Positions 57,174 through 64,000 of a stretch of DNA of 64,000 nt are shown piece after piece. Location: positions 1,426,001 through 1,490,000 of the forward strand of contig JANATF010000011.1 in NCBI GenBank assembly GCA_029449245.1, written 5' to 3'. This DNA comes from Mortierella alpina. Taxonomy: Eukaryota; Mortierellomycota; Mortierellomycetes; Mortierellales; Mortierellaceae. A program made the position numbers and the translations under genes. Under the pieces are notes generated by a model. That model made no database searches. It had not been told where the DNA came from and saw only the letters and a list, made by a program, of their open reading frames with translations. How positions within the stretch are numbered: position 1 is the stretch's first letter; each line of letters starts with the position of its first letter.

Positions 57174-57755
57174 ATGCTGTTGAAGTCCTTAGCTCTCGCG
57201 CAAACGGCCTCGCGTTCCATCGCTGCCATACAGATCCGTCCGCTGACGATTCTAACCCGATCCACTCCTCCATCCACCTGCCAATTTGCACCACCTTTCC
57301 TTTTTGCTCCTCGGCGACTCCAATCAACCATGCCACAAAACAGCAACCAGCTCAAAAAAATGACTCTCAAGAAGCTCGATGCTCAGGAACAGGCTGATGC
57401 TTTGATGACACTCAAGGAGTGGTCCCTCGTCGAGGGTCGCGAGGCTATCAAGCGCACCCTCGTGTTCAAGGACTTCAACGCCGCCTTTGGCTTCATGACC
57501 CGCGTCGCCCTGTATGCCGACAAGGCCGACCACCACCCCGAGTGGTTCAACGTGAGTGCTTAATCATATATAAGAGTGATCATATCGAGAAGCTGTTCTC
57601 TAACCAGCACGCACGTCCACTAAACCTTTGCTCTGTTTTGCTGCTGTTAGGTCTACAACCGCGTCGAGATCACCCTCGCTACTCACGATGTCCAGGGTCT
57701 CTCAGTTCGCGATGTCAACCTCGCAAAGTTCATCGATGAGATCTACAAGCAATAA
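57174..57755 (+). CDS. Pterin-4a-carbinolamine dehydratase
   Basis: Dehydrates 4a-hydroxytetrahydropterin in tetrahydrobiopterin recycling. Exons 57174-57551 and 57651-57755 give 160 residues. The catalytic signature is split by the intron: ADHHPEWFN then [13 protein letters not shown] and [10 protein letters not shown]. The domain needs only about 100 residues; the N-terminal 52 are Arg/Ser/Thr-rich without acids, a likely mitochondrial presequence. A second in-frame ATG at 57330 (MPQNSNQ) would give a cytosolic form. BH4 supports phenylalanine hydroxylase, which early-diverging fungi can possess (the known Mortierella BH4 pathway is recalled, not shown here). Its 3' end is 62 bp from the convergent lipase gene. 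Confidence 0.92.
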
Positions 57756-57817
57756 AGCAACTCACTTTCTTTGTGTGTGTATATAAGCGAGTCTTTCTTC
57801 TAGTTGGGCGAGCCATA

Positions 57818-59136
57818 TCATAGCCCGCGGCTGTGTAGCATATCCGAGATCTCAAGATACAACTCTATGGCATTAAACAACGGAGGCTCCTCTTTCGCTG
57901 CATTCTTGTCGGCTTCATCATCATTGTCCGTCTCAAAAGCTCCTTTCGGCCGACCCTCAGGATCATGGCTAGATCCACCCAGGATCCACGGAAACCTGGC
58001 TCGACTCCATGCCAACGCATTCACCCAGTTCATCAAATCCATATGGTCTGCATTCGGAATCGTCCTTATGTACTTTCCCCAGTGGGCACTCTTGACACTC
58101 ACTAACCCATCATTCGGACCCTCGCGATCCATCAGAACCTTCCAAGAGAACCGGAATCGGGAAAAGAACCCTGGCTGGAATGAGGCGCCATAGCTGAAGT
58201 ATGCGACATCTGGATCATCAGGAGTATTTGGATTGAACACGTCCCTGAGATAGTATGTCGTTAGATTCTCAGCGGCGCCACGCTCGATGCCCACCAAGCC
58301 CATAATGGTCCAGAAGGCTTCGAGACGCTTGTGGCCGACGATATCTGACATAACATAGTCAGCAAAGGAAGATCCATGATGTGGCGTTCCTAATGTCGTC
58401 AAGGACCTGACCTTGAAATGCGACGATTTCAGATGCGATATCAGATGCCGGCAGTCCAGCCCGCCCATTGAGTGGCCCACCAAGTTTAGTTCCGACCCAT
58501 GTGGGACCGTCTGCTCAATGTACTCCTTCAGTGCCTCGGCTCGCTCTTGGATTCCGGCAAAGGGTGGGACCCTGGCTGTGTGGACACAGCATCCAATCTC
58601 ATCTAAAGCCTCGCGAACGCCGTACCAGTAGTCGAATCGAAAGTCGGGGTTCTTGCCAAGGGTATCAAAGCCCGAGAAGCCTATGTGGCAGATTAAAGTT
58701 GCAGGCTTAAGTATTCAGAGTGCTGGATCAAGCAACACGAGAATGTTTTCTTTGGTTCCCTACCATGGCAAAGGACGACAGGCAGTCGGGCAGCTCGAAA
58801 CGATTTGGTACTCTGTTGTTCCTCCACAGCATCCTTCCGCGGATCTTTCGTTGTATCTTCACTGCGCGAGTTTCGACTGATCGAATCGGATGGATCCGTT
58901 TCTTCGCGTCGCCGCTTAGCTGCCCCATGACGACTGAACGGTTCAGGAGAAGGGTGGAGCTGCTTTGTGCTCTTGAAGCGACTCTGCTGCCCGATCACTC
59001 GCTGCTGGACGAGATCGCAGCTCGACAAGCTTCGCACAGCTGTTGGTGCGATATGCTGTTGAAATCGTTGCGTAGGTGTACTCCGTGATATCCCTGCAAT
59101 TGTAGATAGATACAGACGAGTGTTCATTCCTGTCAT
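57818..59136 (-). CDS. Alpha/beta-hydrolase lipase (GHSMGG)
   Basis: Exons 59136-58764 and 58680-57818 give 411 residues. The N-terminal 110 residues are basic and Ser/Thr-rich (possible organelle targeting), then LPVVLCHGFSGFDTLG, the oxyanion-hole strand of bacterial-type triacylglycerol lipases. The nucleophile is in NLVGHSMGGLDCRHL; TTLGTPHHGSSFAD follows as in Burkholderia/Bacillus-type lipases; acid and base candidates are the Asp of EGPNDGLVSV and the His of NADHMDLMN. Probable esterase on acylglycerols; location uncertain. Starts at 59136 or 59127 are both possible. Triad intact. Confidence 0.86.
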
Positions 59137-59244
59137 TCCTGTCAGTGGCCGCGAATGTGCTGGAATGAGGAACAAAGTCGCCGTTCAGCGATGACCGAAT
59201 ATATTATGCGTGGTAATGATGCGGAATATCACGTGTATATAGTG

Positions 59245-60223
59245 TCAAACCATGAACACCGGCTCCTCCTTGCCTCTGCTTCTCCTCCTCCTCATAGCCA
59301 GGTATTCTCTCAGATCATGCAGCTTCCAAACAGCCAAATATACGACCACCAACCCAACTGCGACGCCTACGTAGTAGACGATAGTCTTTGTCCAACCTTG
59401 AGTGACATAATCCAAGAACGAGTATACCCACAAGCCAGTTGACCACCAATGGACAAAAGTAACCAGCAGATACAACGCCATGAAAAGAAGCGTGAAGGGT
59501 AGATGGCGAACGTCAATCAACATGCGCGTGCAGACAATCTCGACAATCATAACGACGCCGTCCATGCTGTGCTCCGAAACTGTGGCCCACTCGTAAACCC
59601 CCGTATGCGGCTTCTGGTGTGAGCGTAGAAATGTCCAGTACACAAGTGGAACAACGATGCTATTCATTGAGACACATATAGAAAGAGAGAGAGAGGGGGG
59701 GTGGGAGAACTTGTCAATGGCAACTCTTTACAAAACATAAAAAGCGAAAGCGGATCTTCGGGTAGTTCCAAAATATACGAAAGCAACGAGGTGCATACTG
59801 AAAGACCGCTGAGCTGCTGTATAGAACCCAGTATATGATTCCCCAGCCGCTTGTCCTCTTCTTGATCCACGCTCCCCTGTCTTTTTCTGTTAGCCTTGAG
59901 TATTGGATGGACCATATTGTTGACCACTATGTTCACAGCAAACCAGTCAGGAAAGATATATAGATGAATGGTGCTCCTCCTTCATATCAAAAGGGAGATC
60001 CTACCACAAAATACGCGATCAGTGCGCAGAAGGATATGTTCGTGAAAAAGGATATGAAATATCTGAGACTTGGCGTCGTTGCAAGCGCCCCAACGAGCAC
60101 AGAGAACAGGTAGATGGTGCTGATGATGCGTGTGGCGATAAGTCCCTGTGGTTTGAAGAAGTTTGAGGTGACGGCACGTTCTACATCGAACGTTTCAAAC
60201 CGGAAAAACGGTATCCAGTTCAT
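59245..60223 (-). CDS. Polytopic membrane protein, rolling stone/FAR-17a-like
   Basis: Exons 60223-60005, 59926-59799 and 59659-59245 give 253 residues. Six to seven hydrophobic helices: IISTIYLFSVLVGAL, YFISFFTNISFCALIAYFVW, GIIYWVLYSSSAVFHIVVPLVYWTFL, then SEHSMDGVVMIVEIVCTRM, LPFTLLFMALYLLVTFVHW, WVYSFLDY and TIVYYVGVAVGLVVVYLAVW, with a basic C-terminal tail RRRRSRGKE. The pattern (FFTNxS early, conserved His and Glu in helix 5, HWW...WVYSFLDY late) resembles rolling stone and FAR-17a/AIG1 proteins, membrane hydrolases or fusion-related proteins. The splice of exon 2 reads WSTIWSIQYSRL in phase; the alternative VNNMVH frame is out of phase with exon 1. Confidence 0.7.
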
Positions 60224-61623
60224 GTCCTTGTAGTTGCTTGCTGAGTGTCCAGGAGTGCGCCGCAAGGATAATGGATGACTGAAGTGTACGATAAAGTCAA
60301 GCAAGGTGAAGTGGCGAGGGGGGTGGGAGAAAACAAGGCGAGAGGGAATGAGGAACACTGGAGGTTCTTCCTCTTTCTTATATCAGGAACGACTGACTGG
60401 AAGCTACCTTTCCGATAGTGATCGTGTACTCACTTTTCTGTGCGCTTGTACCCAAGTGTCTGTGCAAGCAGCAACGTAAATGGGAAGGTAGGTGGTGTGA
60501 TGCCGATGTTGCTTTCGTGCGATCCACGAATATATGCTTCAATGCCCTCAGTCCTTCGTTTGTGTTCATGCAATCCGACTCAGCACTGAGTAGCCTGGAA
60601 GAAGACGGTTCTCTCGGCAAAAGAGGTAAATCCTGAACAACAGGAGAATGAACTGGCAACCAAGGGAAGACAGATACAAGATGACTTTTGGGAGTATGAG
60701 GATGATGGTCAAGGCAGAGGCGCTTCATGTTGGGATCCTCTTGAGCACATTCAACTATGATCAAATCGATATGGCCTTATTTATTGCCTCGATGCCATTG
60801 GCCAGTTGTATGTGCTGTGGGGCGGTTGGTGTTCGAGGACAAAAGTGTTTCCCACCACGGACAAAGATTTGCAATGGCTATCGGTAGTGCATACAACAAG
60901 CACCATCCGCATGTTCAGAGCCGCAACGATCTCCGGTCTCTTATGCCTGCTCTTTCATACGTAACCCTGCTGTCGACGCTACTAGCAGAGCGCAGGATCC
61001 TACATGTAACAATTGGAAGAACCAGAGGAGCTGTCCACGGGTATCGAGGCAGATCTCGTGTCGCGGCACAAGATTGGGCTACATCAGGATGTTGCGCTTC
61101 CCCCCCTCCATCTCGCTGGGCGTGGTTGGGGTCATTCGTCGCGATAGGCGCGGCCGAGTTACATATGACGGCCGGTGATGATGATGACCCGCGACCCAGC
61201 CCCCTTTTTCAACGCAATCGTCGTATTATTAGGACAATAATTTGGCTGCCACGAATCTTGACCAGCCAGAGCACAAGAAGCGAGACAACAGACTCTTGAA
61301 GATTCAGATCTTTCCTTCGCTCGCTGCTCTCCTCTCATTCTCATTCATCGCTCTTGGCCCTTCGCTCCCGCTCGCCCATCTCCTCAGCACCACTGTCGAG
61401 CCAGTGGACTGACTGTCTGCGCTTCATTGCCTCCGCCCTCCCCACTCTTTCCCTCTTTTCGCTCTGTCAAAGCGGTCCATTGCTAGCACTAGGCTTTCGT
61501 TTTGTTGTTTCATCACTCCCATTGCAACAGGCTGCTTTTCACCTTGCCCTTCTCTTGCAGACGTTACAAGCACCCGCATCCGTATTCATCTCACTGCACT
61601 TCTTTCGCACCACATCGTAAACA
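60224..61623. promoter_or_regulatory. 1.4-kb divergent intergenic region
   Basis: It lies between the polytopic gene (-) and the START gene (+). Open frames at 60378-60764 (-) and 60757-61299 (+) have no recognisable domains. The + strand from about 61310 to 61620 is C/T-rich, the leader of the START gene. Confidence 0.4.
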
Positions 61624-63130
61624 ATGTTGTCTGATCAGCAATTTCAAGACTGCCTAGCGGAGCTGACGACGCCCAAGGTCGAGGACTGGGAGCTTTTCCT
61701 CGAGTCGCACGGCTTTAGGATCTATCGCAAGACCCTTCCTAACACAGCGCTCTATGAGTACAAGGCGCTGGGCCATTACCCGGACGTGCCGTCTAAGCTA
61801 CTTGCAGATGTTTTCACCGACCTGGAGTACCGCAAGACGTGGGACAAGAACATGGTTGGCTTCAAGAGACTGGACCACGGTGTCATCCATTACACGACCA
61901 AGTTTCCCTGGCCATTATCGCCTCGCGAGTACTTCTATGAACTGACAGTCCATGAACCCAAGGAGAACCACTTCTGTGTCAGTTCCCAGACTGTAGGCAA
62001 AACCAGAGCTGCTGATGGCACACTCCAGAATCTTTACAGCTCAAACAACTACAAGTCCATGGTCACACTTGTTCCTTCTTCGATGACATTCTCGCCCTCG
62101 TCGTCAACCCTACTCACAGTCCCAGGAACATCTGGCGCTGCCGCTTCAACCCTCTCACTTCCCACACCCGGATCACACAAGGTATTCAAGTTGCCAGCGG
62201 CGAACAAGTCCGTCCGGGTAGAGGAGTACCGCCAGGACGTGGTCATGGTCCCCTCAGAGGATGGCAAGGGCTGCTACGTTTGGTTCGGCTACTTTGATGA
62301 CCCCAAGGTAAGATGATCGCCCTTGCGTCGATGCTGTTCATCAATCATAATCTTTTGGTTCCACTATCCTGTTTCACCACTTCCACATTCACCGTATACC
62401 ACCCACGATTACGCCTCTTCCAATTCACACGACGGCGCGCTGATCACACCATAAGACCTGCAGCGCACATCGCTTGAACGCAAAGGTGGTCCACCTTGCG
62501 AGGATTTGATGGGGGAGCCAGCTGTTTAATATAAGCGAAACGGGCTCAGATCAGACGAAAACTTGTTTTCGAGGCGCACTTTTTTTGATATTCTCAGCTC
62601 CGTTAACCGAGTCGTCGCCCTTTGCCATGTGCGGCTGTGGGTTGGAAACACAGTGACAGTCAGGGTGGGATGTGGAAGGGGGGAAAAGGACGCTTGCACA
62701 CCACCCCTTCAAGTCTAACGCTTACGGAGCAGAAAATGGACAGCTACAAACTTTGGCTTGCGCAATGCATGAGATGTGCGCTCGCATGGATCACGACCGG
62801 CATTTCTGTTGGCCACTGCCGTGTTGCTCAACAGTTCTGACTCTCTCATATTGCCTCCTATCACAGGGTCATATTCCGTCGTCCATTGTTAATTGGGCAA
62901 CCAAGTCTGGCATTCCAGGTACGCGCACACTCCCCTCCTGCTGTTTGAGCACAGTGGTCAGATCTTAAGCATTCAATCCTCACGATTTTTCCTTTGCATC
63001 CACTTTAGGATTTTTAAAGGGGATTCAGGAGGCATGCCTCAGCAGAGCAGCAACACAAAGAAGTACATCCTCATCATCAACCCCCATTCGCGATCGGCCA
63101 TCTACCCCAGATAGTGGTATTGAGGCGTAA
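61624..63130 (+). CDS. START-domain lipid-transfer protein (PCTP/StAR-like)
   Basis: Exons 61624-62307, 62867-62918 and 63009-63130 give 285 residues. The START fold is seen from VEDWELFLESHGFRIYRKT through YEYKALGHYPDVPSKLLADVFTDLEYRKTWDKNM, PWPLSPREYFYELTVHE and the C-terminal helix SSIVNWATKSGIPGFLKGI. A Ser/Pro-rich insert (about residues 145-195) interrupts the beta sheet between strands. The Ser/Thr-rich tail TQRSTSSSSTPI is probably disordered. Family members carry phosphatidylcholine, sterol or ceramide between membranes; the ligand here is not predictable. Cytosolic, with no membrane anchor or signal peptide. Confidence 0.85.
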
Positions 63131-64000
63131 AGACCCGCGACACGACACTCTCTTCGCACTAGAAAGATTCTTATTGCACTTCCTCCTCTTATGACACCTA
63201 TGCCGGAAGCCCTGTACTTTCTGAACGCCCCACTCCCATACCTTTCATGAAGCACTCTCTTTTGTTCTTTCGACCTCAAAGTGAATGCTGGATCATTCGA
63301 GCTCTTGATGGAACGAAAAATAAAAACGATTGGAAAGATGTACACGTACCCTTTTGCACTGTACATTGGTCAGACGGTAGAAACGTTGGGGTTTCCGTGA
63401 TTGTTTAGACGCGTTATGGCTGCATGCAGTCTTATCCAGTGGTGTCCATGCGTGCGTTTGCTTTCTATTGTCATATGGATTGGGTCCCCATTGCCAAGTA
63501 TGCACGGTGGCACCTTGTACCCTACTGTACAGGATATACAAGACACGAACACTGTGGGAATGCGAGCGGTCCATCGCGGTTCTACGGCGGACACTCTGCA
63601 GCGTGTTAGCCAGTCTTCACATGAAAGCCCAAGGATGATCAGGCCACACCCGCTCTCCGGCAGCCAATCACCAGCAGGACCACCAGGCATAGAAAAGGGC
63701 GGAGTCCCCCGAGTGCGGACCCTATAGCGAACTTCCTTTTTTCTCACCCATCGTCCCTCTCTCTGTCCTTCTTGCTTTCGTCCCACTCTCGTCTGTCTTG
63801 TCCCTCTCGCTCCATCTTGCCTTCTTCCGAGTCTTTGTCCTCCTCGCCTGCTACGTCTCGTAGCTCCATGCGCATTGGATTCCGATCCCTCCCAACTCCT
63901 GTCCTGTCCTCCTAGATTCATCAGCAACGGCTTTCTTTCTTTTCACATTGCATTATACCCCTCCCCCCCTGCTTACCTGAATACTTCTCACCATTCCAAT
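63131..64000. promoter_or_regulatory. Right-end non-coding region, possible leader of a gene beyond the window
   Basis: No supported gene. From about 63735 the + strand becomes C/T-rich like the leaders before 2622, 22621 and 61624, suggesting a + strand gene starting just outside the window. Confidence 0.35.

Noticed and set aside
63370-63927. 185-codon minus-strand ORF at the right end
   Set aside because: Its Arg/Gly-rich N-terminal part is the complement of a C/T-rich leader; no domain seen.
1-64000. CRISPR arrays, bacterial operons, rRNA genes
   Set aside because: No regularly spaced repeats, no rRNA core sequences and no bacterial gene arrangement were seen; all genes are eukaryotic with introns.

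Overview
This window is nuclear DNA from a filamentous early-diverging fungus, most likely Mortierellaceae (Mortierellomycotina); the lineage is my inference. The supporting evidence is spliceosomal introns of mostly 60-500 bp with GTAAGT-type donors and YAG acceptors, poly(A)-type AATAAA hexamers, pyrimidine-rich leaders before start codons, and fungal hallmark genes (a Chs7-type chitin synthase export chaperone, LYS9 saccharopine dehydrogenase, fungal-type aspartate-semialdehyde dehydrogenase, a fungal G-protein gamma subunit). There are no bacterial-type operons, CRISPR arrays or complete transposons. I rebuilt gene models by joining exons on splice signals, and each model keeps its reading frame across all junctions.

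Layout. 1-8.3 kb: 3' part of a full-size ABCB transporter, aspartate-semialdehyde dehydrogenase, a Stealth/GNPTAB-like sugar-phosphate transferase with an EF-hand, and a JmjC/cupin protein, all on +. 9-15.4 kb: ribosomal protein genes eL34 (copy A), eL31 (-) and eS28 around a Myb/telobox telomere-binding-factor-like gene. 15.4-20.6 kb: a decayed coding stretch, then the 14-exon exocyst gene SEC10 (-). 22.6-28.8 kb: a CSC1/OSCA-type channel with a long tail and a Chs7-like chaperone. 28.8-34.8 kb: Nxt1/p15 mRNA export factor (-), LYS9 (+), and a farnesylated type I DnaJ (-). 35.6-42.1 kb: a FAM210-like mitochondrial protein (+), a poly-Q single-pass membrane protein (-), and a G-gamma subunit with a long low-complexity N-terminus (+). 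42.7-50.5 kb: a LAMTOR1/Meh1-like Ragulator lipid anchor (-), eL34 copy B (+), and an Osh4/Kes1-like oxysterol-binding protein (+). 50.6-57 kb: an NAD kinase carrying an N-terminal PB1 domain (-), a novel polytopic protein with an HPHHW motif (-), and an orphan retrotransposon-ORF1-like gene (-). 57.2-63.1 kb: pterin-4a-carbinolamine dehydratase (+), a GHSMGG lipase (-), a polytopic membrane protein (-), and a START-domain protein (+).

The neighbours do not form one pathway. Several touch shared themes: secretion and cell wall (SEC10, CHS7, Stealth), lipid transfer and hydrolysis (OSBP, START, lipase), lysine and aspartate-family amino acids (aspartate-semialdehyde dehydrogenase, LYS9) and nutrient or signal transduction (LAMTOR1, G-gamma, PB1-NAD kinase). 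The most unusual item is the PB1-NAD kinase fusion. Other points of interest are the near-identical eL34 paralogues with unrelated introns, the extended G-gamma, and the orphan ORF1-like gene.
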